From NCBI GenBank assembly GCA_036898135.1, contig CM072512.1:16285597-16349596 (forward strand): a DNA stretch of 64,000 nucleotides, in the 5' to 3' direction. A model generated the notes under the pieces. That model worked only from the letters and a program-made list of their open reading frames with translations, was not told the origin of the DNA and searched no databases. This document shows, in pieces, positions 54,901 to 64,000 of the stretch (position 1 is its first letter; each line of letters starts with the position of its first letter). Origin of the DNA: Oncomelania hupensis (Eukaryota > Mollusca > Gastropoda > Littorinimorpha > Pomatiopsidae). A program made the translations under genes and the position numbers.

Positions 54901-57900
54901 CCACAGATAGTCCAGGAAACCAACCAGTAGATCCTGAAATGGAAAATTTTACATATGAAAATGCTGGTCCAATTAGTTGTTTTTTTTAAAATCGGGGTCC
55001 ATTTGTAATAGTAAATGTTGTTAAATTTATATCTTTGGGATAAAATAAAAGTTACACACTAGGTATGAGAAGGCAGAAACTGCATACAGAATCACTAAAA
55101 ATGGCAGAATGCAACCAAAGATTAAAGATTCTTTTGTGTGCTACTAGCAAACAATTGAAAGGATGTTCTTTCACAATAAACACAGGGGATTCAAAGACCA
55201 GAACAACCATGCTTTCTTTAATAGAGCACTTCCAACTGCAAAACTCAATGGTAATAATAGTCTGATAAAGGTGGAGGCAACTTGGGAAAAAAACAACAAC
55301 CTCACCTGTTTAAAGCTGCAGATGTAGAAAAGAAGGTACTGAGCATGGCAAGAACCATAGGTGGGCAAAATGTGCTTGTCAAACACTGACAGGAGTTCTC
55401 GGTAAAGCTGCTTAGTCTCATCCCATTGCAGTTCATCTGCAAGCATAATACAAACATACAAATAAACATGCTGTAACATGCAAGATAAGAAATACACAAC
55501 AGCTACATTTACAAAACGCAGTGGACATGTCCCCAAAAATCCTTACACACAAACTGAGATCATACAAATTAGTGACTACAATTTGTGGACTGGAAAGAAC
55601 TTTACCTTTGTTGGTTGGATCATTAAAACTCACAATAAATATCTTCCTACTCTGGACTGTATCAAGCGAAGGAACATAATTACAACTCACTTTTCCTCCA
55701 AGTTCAAAATAGCTGCTACTTTTAAACTAGTCTTAGCTGTCTTGAACGATTTGTACGACATGTACTTCATTACTGGGTAGAATTTACATGCATGAACCAC
55801 ATGACATAGAGCTCAAGGTAACAAGGCACTGCAGCTAATAAATTGAATAGGCACATAACCAGTCCACATTAATCATCACCCAAAATGTGACAAAAAGTTG
55901 TTACCATTGACGTAACAGACTTTTTTGATGTAACTTAAGGTTAAGTCCATCATGATGTCCAGTCTCATGGCCTCTTCATGGGCCATTGTCTTAGATGTTC
56001 CATCATCTGTTTTAGGTTTTTTATCTGTCTCCACACCATCCTACAGGGTAAAAAAAATGTAGTGATAATAAATTTCCTAGGTATGCCTTAGTTTCAAAGA
56101 CCAAAAATACACAATTTACAACTTAAAAAAAGAAAGAGAGAGAACCATCAAAACTTGATTTTCTGCAGCTAGCGACAATATTCATGATCATAGGTTGCTC
56201 AATTCATCCCTTTTCAAAGAGAAAACTCTGCATGGTACTACATAAAAACTTTTTTTTTTTTTTTTGCTGCAGTTTATTATCCCTTTTGGGAAACTCTGGG
56301 CCGCCTCCCCCGGGGAAGGCGTAGTCGCAGCCAGTGGCGTGCCCAAACCCTACCTACCAACCATTATTTGCGAAATTTTGAAATTTTTCCTGGGGGAGCA
56401 AACTGGAGTACCCGGAGAAAACCCCTGAGACGTTGCCCGAGTCGAAAGTAAATAATATTCGGAGAAACATAACGCCAGATGGTGGCTCGAACCCACACCT
56501 GTCAGGCGCCATTGGTTTCTGGCTTGTGGACAAGGCAAGTTAGTCCCGCCTTAGCCCACTTGGCCACAACGCTCACACATTATAGAGTCCATGCCATTAA
56601 AGTTCCTAGGCCCCCTCTCCCCACATTACTTCTGTATTCTAAAGGATTGGAAAAATACATTTTTAATTCATTCTACCTCTAGAAATTTAATCACAAAGAT
56701 AATATAACTTATACAAACACTTTAATTTCACTATATTAATGACACAATATGGCAGAACTGCCAGAAAATAAAGCAGCTTGAATATATAACAAGAACAAGC
56801 TCAAGTGTTTACCATTTGAAATACTTCAGAAGCATCATCTTCTTCATCGCTGCTAACTTCATCCTGAAGATCTCGCCTGGGAGCACGTACCTGAGAAAAA
56901 AAAGAATGCAACATGTTGATGGATTTAAAAAAAAATCCACTCATTTTACACTTCTTTTAAAAGGTTTTAAACCTGAGTCTTAAAATATCAGCTCTAAATC
57001 GATGAAAGTTTGCCAAATAAACAAACAAATGCATGGAGCATGATGACATTTTTTTAAAATTTAAAAACAAAATTCATTCTCTATTATCTTTTCTTTATTC
57101 GTCAATTTATTTATTGAAAATCTGTACAACAATGCAAACACAACTTACATCCAAATTGATCATTCTGGCGATCAGAAGCTCCAAAATGGAAGCACGAAGT
57201 GCTGGAATGTAATGAGTGATGAGCAGCAAGTTGTTGGTGAACGTCTCATGCGTGTAAACATCTTTTGTGTGGTACGGGAAGCTCTCGCTTGCCAGCTGCA
57301 TCAAAACTGTTCTAGTCCTGCAATGGAAGTTCATGACAGCGGTGAAAATCTTTCATAGATCTGTTCATTGCTGGGTTCAACATATTACTGCTACTCAAAC
57401 CAAATAATAATGAATAACATTTATATAGCGCAAAACTCACAGAGACTCACTGCGCATACACACGCATTCACTCACAATATATACAAAAGGATTACATGTA
57501 TGTATGGAGGTACATCTACCAACAACAAAACACAAATATTGTTATGTTACACATAAGACTCCCTATAAGATGAAAGAGGGGTAGGGAGGGGATGGGAGAT
57601 GGGGGATGCGAGTAAGTTAATCAAAAGCTAAGCGAAAAAGGTATGTTTTCAGTTTGGCTTTAAATATATAAATATCTTCCAAGTTCCTCAGACTGACAGG
57701 AAGTGTGTTCCAGAGAGATGGAGCAGTGAAACTGAAACCGCGCTCGCCAACAGTTTTCAGGTTTCGACGCGGAACTTTTAACAGCTTTTCTGCGGAAGAT
57801 CGGAGAATGCGGGCTGTCCGGTAGGCTACAAGTGAGTTGGAAAGATACGCTGGGAGAGTTCCTTCAAAGAAACGGAAGGCAAAAACACAGATCTTATTCT

Positions 57901-60900
57901 GGAGGCGGAATTTTACAGGCAGCAAGTGAAGTTTCTGAAGCAATGGCGTGATATGGTCTCTCTTTCTCTTTTTCAAGACGAGCCGTGCTGCGCTGTTTTG
58001 TACATATTGAAGACGATTTATCTGTTCTGCTGGTAGACCCAGAAATACCGAATTACAAAAATCCAGACGTGATGTCATAAAAGCGTTAACCAATTTCGCG
58101 CACGCAATCTCGGATAAAAAAGGCCGACTGGAAGCAATACGTCTCAATTCAATGAAAGCACCACAGCAAATGCTTCCAATCTGATTTTGTATCGACAAAG
58201 TTTGGTCAATTTTGACTCCAAGATATTTCACCGAGCGTAATACTAATAATTAAAAGCTAGTCTTCCTGATTTCAAACTACTTCTTCCACTCAAAACAAGC
58301 CATTATAATACTGACACATTAACAAAATATAATAATAATAATAATAATAATAATGAATGGTACTTATATCGCGCAAATCTCACATTGTGACTCATTGCGC
58401 ACCCACTCGCATTCATCCATTGTACATCTTGTCATTACAACACATATGGCATAATATTACAATGAAATAAAAACAACAATAATAATAATTATTATTTGAA
58501 TGCAAGCTTGAACAAATACGTTTTCAGTTGCGATTTGAATGTTGCCAAGTCAGGTACGCCTCTCATGTTTGCCGGCAGCGAATTCCAGAGAGTAGGCGCA
58601 GCAAAAGAAAATGCACGTTCTCCGAAAGTTTTCATATTTCGGAGTGGCGCTGTTAAAAGACGTTCAGACGAAGAACGTAGTGCCCGAGTTGGTTTATAGG
58701 CTACAAGTGCATTGGCTAGGTAGGATGGTAGTGTGCCTTCAAAGAACCGAAAAGCCAAAACGCAGACCTTGAATTGAATGCGAAACTTCACCGGCAGCCA
58801 GTGAAGCTTGCATAGTAAGGGAGTGGTGTGATCCCTTTTCTTCCGTTTCAAAATAAGACGCGCTGCGTTGTTTTGTACGCGTTGAAGGCGATTTATTTGT
58901 TCAGTTGGAAGACCCACCAGAACAGAATTGCAGAAGTCAAGCCATGATGTCACAAAAGCATTGACAAGAGCTGCACACGCTGACTCGGTTAAAAACGGTC
59001 GAATAGAGGCAATGCGCCTCATCTCGAGAAAAGTAGCACGACAAATGGTACCAATTTGATCTTGCATTGACAAAGTTTGGTCAATTTTGACTCCAAGATA
59101 GCGCACGGAGTCTTGGTACGGAATGCTGCTGCCATTTACAACTAGGGAGTCGCTGCGGACCTGCCTGAGACACGAGGCTTTGCCTACAGGAAGGATTTCA
59201 GTTTTTTCAGTGTTCAATTTAAGCTTATTGCTATCCATCATAAAATATGAGAACTATTAACATAATTTCTAGTACCCAAATAACAGTAAACAATTTCAAG
59301 CTTTAAAAAAAGACAAAAATTAGCAAGAACGGGACTATGACAAAGGAGGAAAAAAATAGAGATCCCAAAAAGAACCAAATAAACTTACGATGGTACGATT
59401 TGGGCGACAGCTCTCAGCAATTCATGCACATGATTGAATCGGACTTGGTTCAACTGTCGCGTGTCACTGTCCACCACCTTGTCACTTGTGCCTTTCTTCA
59501 TTTCTGCACACCCATGAAATATAATATACACTTTTAGTTTTAATATTCAATACAAAGGCAATACAGGAAAAACAGAACAGAATTATTGATGTGGTTATTT
59601 TTTTCCCCAGCACAATCATTCTGAACATCACTTTTCAATGTAACCTCTGTTACACAATAATTTATCAATAGCTAATTCAGCCCGATGCTTGAATCTTGAC
59701 ACGTTTAATTCTAATTCGTTTATCCATGCAGCCTGTTCACTCAGCAACAAGGCAGGAGTCGTCGTATAAAATGTTCCAACTTTATTCAGCAAATATCAAC
59801 AGCTGCATACATGATTGCTTTCCAAAAATCTCTACAAAGATCATCATCAAAAATCATCATAAATCACTCACAAGCAGACAGTGCAATCGAGAAAAAATTA
59901 AAGCATTCCAGCATGGGGGCGCAATAACACCCAATCAAAATAAAACTCATCACCGGAACTATGAACTGTCTTATGTCATAGAACATACTTAAGGTTAGAA
60001 GAATTGCTTAGCTATTACCAGACCCTTATGGGAGCTTTGGTCGATGATAAACATGCAATTCCAGAAAATTCTCAACAATATCGACCGACGAAAATTATGA
60101 ACACTATATAAAGCTCTTCTAGCCACAGCGCAAAATTAAATCAAAGGTAAATACACGCTATCATTGCATACTTTGCAAAACAAAAGATCGGATCTATCGT
60201 GCGTGTCTCAATCGTAACACCTACATAATTTTATCTATTAATTAAATATATATAACCCTTTAAATTATAGTATAGGTGTAGTAAATTTATAGTACAAATT
60301 CATGCTACCATAAAACTAATGCAATCTTGAGATTGTTTTTCTTGTAATAACCAGAGGTGCCAACCCCCTAATCTTCTTGTCAGTATTTCCGGACCCGTTT
60401 GTCAGTATTTTTTAACACTTGTCAGTATTTTTTTTCTCACAAAACCCATCCAATGACACTATAAAATAACGACAGGCTTCCCTCTGAAACAGCAGGCTAT
60501 TTTCAGACCTCTAAAACTACGATGAAAATCAGCTTGTTGAACATCACACTTGTTTCACTCTAAAATCACCATGAAAATCAGCTTGTTGAACACAGCGACG
60601 TTCAGTGAGTGCAGGAGTACTATTATAAGACCAGAAACCGGTACAGAAGCACCGCTGGCAAAGATAACTCTTTACTGGGAACACGTCTGTCTATTTTTTT
60701 AGCTCTAAACAGGCAAGACATTTTATAATTTTAGAGATATTTCGGGGTACGTTAGTAAAAACACCACATCTTAGGTATTAGTGCATAGATTTAAATGAAA
60801 TAAAATGCAAAATGAACAGAAATAAATTCTTTTTTGATTATCTACCTTTTTATGCTTCTCTTGTTACGTCTTGTTTTTTTATTACTCCATGTGTTTACAA

Positions 60901-63476
60901 AAAAAAGTTTTAAAAAGTCCAAACAAGCCTCCTCCTCTTCTTTACTTTCCTGCCCATCTGAAAGATCGGATGCATGCATGCTACTGACACTAATGTCAGT
61001 ACCGATCTCTTCCTCCGACTTAAAGTCTATTTCTATCACTTTAATGTCTGATAAATGGAAGCCTGTAAACTCTCCTTGATCAGTCGAAGAATCCAAACCA
61101 TCCATTTTAGACACTGACACAAATTTTTTTTTTTTAAATCGAGAAAACGAACGCTTCAAAGAGAAAACTTGTGGAAATGCAGTCGATTGTTTTCACAACA
61201 GAATAAGCCGGAAGTCAATTGCCGGAAGTCTCGCAATCTTTCAAACAACGCAAGAATATAACCAGTGGTTGATACGGACGCTTTTGGGCGTTTTGCCTGT
61301 TGAGACATTTGGCCGCTTTCGGCCGCTATGCCCGGTAAAGGGATAAACGATCGGCATCTTCTCCTCCGTATTTTATTAAAGCTACCGTATTTCCGTATTT
61401 AATTCACTTCGCCGGAATTAAATACGGTCAATCCGTACTGGTTGGCACCTCTGAATAACATACCATGAGGGAAGAAATTCTTCACCAGCATGCGAATGCA
61501 CGCTCTGAGGTAATATGGATGTGCAGACACCAGATTCAGTACCAGGGGCTTGTACTCTCGTATCAGAGTCCCTTCTCTCTCCAACCAGTTTAGTTTCTGT
61601 ATAAAGCAAACAAGTTTAACATAAAAGCTAGTTAGTTCAATTTCTGCAAAGAATGTACACTAAATAAAGGCATGCATAAACACAGTACACTAAATAAACG
61701 TGCCTCCTCCTTTTCTAAACAAAAAATACCCTTGGTTTTAACCTGGAGAATTTTGATCAGCTACACCCTTGAACGATAGGCTCCTATACATGATCACACT
61801 TTAATCAAGAAAACTCCATCAGAAGACATGAATACACCAAGCATCAATAGGTACCACTTTTAGTTATACCATTTTTCCATCTGGCACATTTTTCCAAATG
61901 CAAATTATGCTTGACTTTACAGAAAAGCAACCCAGTAAGACTGATTACTTACCAGGATGAGTCCAACAAGTTGTTCATGCTCCTTGGTCACAAGGCTAAC
62001 ACAGTCCCTCAACTGCTGTAAATACTTTGTCAGCAATGGTGTCTGAAAAAGAAAAGAGGAGCAATCACAGTAATACTGGTTTATTGGATTAAAACTCCCA
62101 CAAAGGCATATGCACTCACATACAGAAACCCAGACTTCTTAAACATGATGTGAAATTGTATACAGGAATGGTGCATGTTTGAATGAATTTTTGGGGGTAG
62201 GTTCAAGGTTCTCTGTCGCTAGAAAGAATATACAATTACGGGCACATATATTTTCATACACATTTGTATGATAGCAGTTATTCATCCTGGAAGAAACTGA
62301 AGCACACATGCACATCTAAATACCCAAAGACTTACATGATCAATAAATGACAAGTTACATTACATTACATTATTATTGCTTTAGGTCCAGCGGACTCTTC
62401 CGAGCCAAATCAGGACCGGACAATCCCTGATCCGCATAAAAGATCTGCTGAAACAACCCTAGTGGTAAAACTGAAAGCTCTCCACCAGCCAGTCACTTTA
62501 CAATAAAGACATCCCACGCAGGGGACGGCTGAGGCCTCACCCCAACTTATCGAACCCCCGTTTACAAAAACAAAATAGAATACAAACATCATTATAAATT
62601 ATCAACAAAACACATACATATAAAATGCCTACATTGCTAAATAATAACATCATAGGAAGCCCTAGTGACCACCTGGCAGAAAGCGTCCAATATTCCCAAG
62701 CTGATCCAACAGACTTCATACACAAACAAGGAGTCTTGTCCCGGAAGAGTTTTCAAGAAAAAAGGTAGGAGACTGGTCTAGCGAAGAAGACGATAGTATA
62801 GCAGATTGATAGAACAGAGCAGGAATGAGAAAGAGCAAATGAGAAAGACAGCGACAGTGGGAATTTAAAGCACTAAATTTCCAGAAAGTGGGGATACTAT
62901 TTATACTGAAACCCCCGGCACCCCAACGGGGGTAATAAATGACAAGTGACCGGTTGGTATTAAAGCTGCATGGTCAATTACATAAAAATAATATGTAGTG
63001 GATTGTAAGTAATAATTGATTAATTACCTCTGTCTTTGGCTCTGCTATTTGGTACAACAAAATGTCATACTCTTTGCATGAACTCTGCAAATTACATACA
63101 TAATAAGTTAACACATTAATTTAATAACCTTGGAAAACAACATAAAATATCGCGTCAAGCGTAAGATGAATTAAACTGAAAAGTTTGTTTTTATCCAATA
63201 ATACATAAGTCAATAATATTAGTTTATACACTGTTGCATAACAATTTAATTTAATAATAACAATACCAATAACAACTAGTTTAGAAAGCTTTTTATTCTC
63301 ATAATTCGTATTCAAGAAAAATAAAACAACTGACACAACAACAAAAAGAAGTCAAAGTGCCTTTCTCAGTTTCTATGTGTTTACATTCAATCTTACCTGG
63401 ATTTGCTTCTGCAATATAGTGGCAACATCGGTCTTCAGCCCAGGCACAGCAAGTACCTTACTGTCCATCTTTTCAC
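45998..63476 (-). CDS. RRN3: RNA polymerase I-specific initiation factor RRN3 (TIF-IA), 15 exons
   Basis: Exons (minus): 63476-63397, 63084-63028, 62042-61953, 61596-61464, 59503-59389, 57317-57149, 56890-56813, 56040-55905, 55436-55306, 54933-54803, 49338-49163, 48379-48271, 48025-47909, 46916-46841, 46120-45998. All phases agree and give about 570 residues from MDSKVLAVPG (human 651). Landmarks: an acidic insert SSDEEDDASE, FLDYLWKKVKNP, FRQAAAGYLGSLLARASFI, YAVCQALFYVF, LNLQRMVTSKLNPLRVCLP, QLAFCDTIIERNNR, YFPFDPYLLKR, and an acidic DDDDF near the end. RRN3 bridges Pol I and the promoter-bound SL1 complex, setting rRNA synthesis to growth signals. Upstream exons may lie beyond the window, so the start is provisional. 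Most introns hold transposons. The exon-13 donor (AG|GTTTGC) is weak. Confidence 0.94.
46303..46769 (+). mobile_element. piggyBac-type MITE
   Basis: Flanked by TTAA on both sides (46299-46302, 46770-46773). Termini CCTCTTGAACCC and the inverse of CCCTTTGAACCC. A short frame MKRRSTNQGSVAKRL...TTQEVIDQLWDDNEDEE at about 46529 resembles the N-terminus of piggyBac transposases and is then cut. In RRN3 intron 14. Confidence 0.8.
46979..47836 (+). mobile_element. I/Nimb-like LINE, 3' part with RNase H
   Basis: Same family as 49766-54240. Frame 47027-47656 (209 residues) carries the RNase H end: FDSLSALQAL (Asp), KKIVFMWVPSHMGIRGNIAVDKAAKEAL, then a Cys/His C-terminal motif CFACDKSFSVRHFMSEC. The frame is intact to its stop. 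The 3' end GGTCCTGATTCGGCTC..GCTGGACC is followed by (ATCT)n. In RRN3 intron 13, antisense to the gene. Confidence 0.82.
48425..48895 (-). mobile_element. CR1-like LINE 3' fragment
   Basis: On the minus strand: RSSFDTLMLQIPCYKLSSAG, CQSFSVIGPST then NSLPSL in another frame, followed by a 3' tail 'gcactatataaatacc' and (ATT)n at 48440-48462. In RRN3 intron 11. Confidence 0.65.
49390..49765 (+). repeat. 550-bp retroposon family, inverted next to LINE 3' end
   Basis: Shares 'gagttttcaagaaaa'-type, 'ttactgtaaagtgacc'-type and 'gggttgtttcagca' blocks with 9261-9810 and 62356-62933 but lies on the plus strand. Near 'tacagatcag' it passes directly into the inverted 3' end of the I/Nimb-like LINE, so the two are joined tail to tail. 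Confidence 0.6.
49766..54240 (-). mobile_element. I/Nimb-like LINE, nearly full length, decayed
   Basis: Minus-strand order: ORF1 (54226-53432), RT remnants (about 52200-51200, with NHIWSSGSLFPSWQEAVNIVPIPKPGKDH and scattered palm motifs), RNase H (50700-50349: SDSLSAFQALS, FMWVPSHLGIRGNIAVDKA) and the Cys/His C-terminus (50309-49926: CFACDKSFSVRHFMSEC). It occupies most of RRN3 intron 10, in the gene's own direction. Numerous stops in the RT. Confidence 0.75.
53432..54226 (-). CDS. LINE ORF1 with three CCHC knuckles
   Basis: 264 residues. A folded, RRM-like middle (about 90-190: FNVHVSCHCTLNSSKGV, MRKDKDGNKVPINTLFLMF) is followed by CFKCQKYDHCSMAC, CFKCGGDLHGDQC and CSNYKRDHPVSSKSC (about 200-250; the third lacks a Cys). 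This is the usual nucleic-acid-binding ORF1 of I/Nimb/Jockey LINEs. It runs into a G tract (poly-C on the plus strand, 53449-53467) where the frame changes, a likely slippage site or sequencing artefact. Confidence 0.7.
   Translation of the reverse strand: MMDWTRIMDTNYGHDSDSDTETRCTAKEFGLFKTWPRFLIVGMINENQKISPFVMKKWFEGVSRQINDINRLRDESFPVDCPTERKSEQLRDGSKLELGSQVFNVHVSCHCTLNSSKGVARSSEFDGLTEAEIKDGLAKQGITEAHRVMRKDKDGNKVPINTLFLMFCTPDVPKRVIVCYKSIPVSVFVPLPLRCFKCQKYDHCSMACKNLPTCFKCGGDLHGDQCNDAPKCSNYKRDHPVSSKSCPAWIREGGGGGGGLRFIK
54241..54780. other. RRN3 intron 10, LINE 5' flank and repeat remnants
   Basis: Around 54640-54690, 'ctcctgatttgctctttg' and 'cgctggaccctacaaa' resemble the 3' end of the I/Nimb-like LINE on the plus strand. 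Purine-rich elsewhere. Confidence 0.4.
56255..56578 (-). mobile_element. tRNA-derived SINE, second family
   Basis: Minus strand head: A box 'tggccaagtgggctaaggc', then B box 'gtgggttcgagccacc'. The body contains 'gttttctccgggtactcca', a motif of many invertebrate tRNA SINEs. Ends in a poly-A seen as T18 at 56252-56270. In RRN3 intron 7. Confidence 0.75.
57405..58245 (-). mobile_element. CR1/L2-like LINE 3' end, copy 1
   Basis: Minus strand, 204 residues: MKYLGVKIDQTLSIQNQIGS, SRLDFCNSVFLGLPAEQIN, RLQYVQNSAARLVLKKRKRD and SLWNTLPVSLRNL, then a stop at 57617. 3' tail with 'ttgcgctatataaatgttat'. In RRN3 intron 5. Confidence 0.8.
58330..59245 (-). mobile_element. CR1/L2-like LINE 3' end, copy 2
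   Basis: Same family and orientation as 57405-58245, 249 residues: KLKLNTEKTEILPVG, SVRYLGVKIDQTLSMQDQIG, TLWNSLPANMRGV and LKTYLFKLAFK. Ends in (ATT)n at 58330-58352. Two truncated copies of one family in tandem suggest either a preferred insertion region or a longer duplication. Confidence 0.8.
59648..60219 (-). repeat. Putative solo LTR (copy B)
   Basis: TGTTAC...GTAACA termini and overall similarity to 12990-13565, with a minus-strand AATAAAG in the same relative place. In RRN3 intron 4, just upstream (host direction) of exon 5. Confidence 0.5.
60352..61453. mobile_element. hAT-like element, 6-bp TSD (copy E8), next to RRN3 donor
   Basis: Termini CAGAGGTGCCAACCCC and the inverse of CAGAGGTGCCAACCAG, flanked by AATAAC (60346-60351, 61454-61459). 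Subterminal 'ccgtattt' and 'gtcagtattt' repeats. An internal minus-strand frame (61159-60842) codes an acidic/basic peptide without recognised motif. Its right end lies 10 bp after the exon-4 splice donor of RRN3. Confidence 0.83.
62356..62933 (-). mobile_element. Non-autonomous retroposon (550-bp family), complete copy
   Basis: Flanked by a perfect 14-bp duplication AATAAATGACAAGT (62342-62355, 62934-62947). Read on the minus strand: start ACCCCCGTTGGGG, a TATAAATA box, body, then GGTCCTGATTTGGCTC...GCTGGACC as in the I/Nimb-like LINE, and an (ATTAC)n-like tail. No coding capacity. Probably moved by the LINE's reverse transcriptase. In RRN3 intron 2. Confidence 0.75.
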
Positions 63477-63593
63477 CTGTTGAAAAAGCTATATTACTAA
63501 AACCTTTAGGATGATTATTAATTAAAATCAACTCACTTGCATGAATAACTCCAAAACTTAGTACATAATGGTAATCTCCCTCCCCGCCCCTCC

Positions 63594-63609
63594 CCCCCCC
63601 CCCCCCCCC
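63594..63609. repeat. Poly-C tract
   Basis: C16 run in RRN3 upstream sequence; like the C run at 53449 it is a possible length-error site. Confidence 0.8.
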
Positions 63610-63764
63610 AAAAAAAAGGAAAAAAAAGACTAATAAGTAATATAAACTATAACTCGCAAAACATATCAGATTAATTAAACTAGCCAAACAGAAAAAGACA
63701 TGAGGAATGGATTTCACCCACAAAAAGTGCTAAATCATCAGTGTCACCAGGTCAAGAACACCTA

Positions 63765-64000
63765 CCCTATCCTATCTCGAATGTCATGGGGGCACCACAG
63801 ATCGGTTAACCAGCATACTCCATCTTTCTCTGACATTCTCATGGCTTCACTCAGTGTCAAGCCAGTACATTCTCGAATGATGTCTTAACATATCTTTTTC
63901 TGCCTCCTTGCAGGATGGTACTTGCAAGGCCTGATGCTCTGGTGATGTGGCCATACCATCAGAGTTTCTGTTTCTTCACCACTGTGAGCATGTCATCATG
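63765..64000 (-). mobile_element. RTE LINE 3' end entering from the right
   Basis: Plus strand 'gtcatgggggcaccacag' to 'ttcttcaccactgtgagcat' matches 28450-28700 and the inverse of 33390-33640. The minus-strand frame is broken. Continues beyond the window. Confidence 0.75.

Overview
The window is animal nuclear DNA, AT-rich and full of transposons. It carries three spliced housekeeping genes with GT-AG (and some GC-AG) introns, tRNA- and 5S-derived SINEs, and at least six kinds of LINE. A Gmr1-type LTR element, SINEs ending in 'gcgctatata' tails and abundant hAT elements fit a marine invertebrate (deuterostome or lophotrochozoan). The sequence alone does not settle the phylum.

Layout. 1-3885: a minus-strand Gmr1-like LTR retrotransposon (integrase upstream of reverse transcriptase), inserted in the ORF1 of a decayed Tx1/L1-like LINE (3886-6090). 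6091-8909: little beyond one Lys/Ser-rich reading frame. 8910-10731: a hAT transposon carrying a nested retroposon. 11021-25248 (minus): RPSA (ribosomal protein uS2), five coding exons plus a short 5'TOP leader exon. Its introns hold about ten copies of an H/ACA snoRNA-like RNA gene; the copies are further cut by a SINE, two hATs, a mariner, a LINE fragment and a solo LTR. 25249-25761: a probable bidirectional promoter. 25762-40115 (plus): NTAN1 (N-terminal asparagine amidohydrolase), nine exons, with a first intron of about 8.8 kb packed with LINEs. 40116-45997: four transposon insertions, a 5S-derived SINE and the RRN3 3' flank. 45998-63476 (minus): RRN3 (TIF-IA, Pol I initiation factor), 15 exons visible, convergent with NTAN1. 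Its introns carry a piggyBac MITE, an I/Nimb-like LINE in two copies, two tandem CR1-like LINE ends, SINEs, a hAT next to a splice donor and another solo LTR. The right edge enters an RTE LINE 3' end.

Common themes. RPSA, the snoRNA-like RNAs in its introns and RRN3 all serve ribosome production. NTAN1 and RRN3 are also neighbours in human (from memory, 16p13.11), so this looks like an old linkage. Several hAT-type elements share CAG...CTG termini and 6-bp target duplications, and some have paralogous empty sites within the same intron. Two introns, one in RPSA and one in NTAN1, have GC instead of GT donors, each fixed by reading frame.
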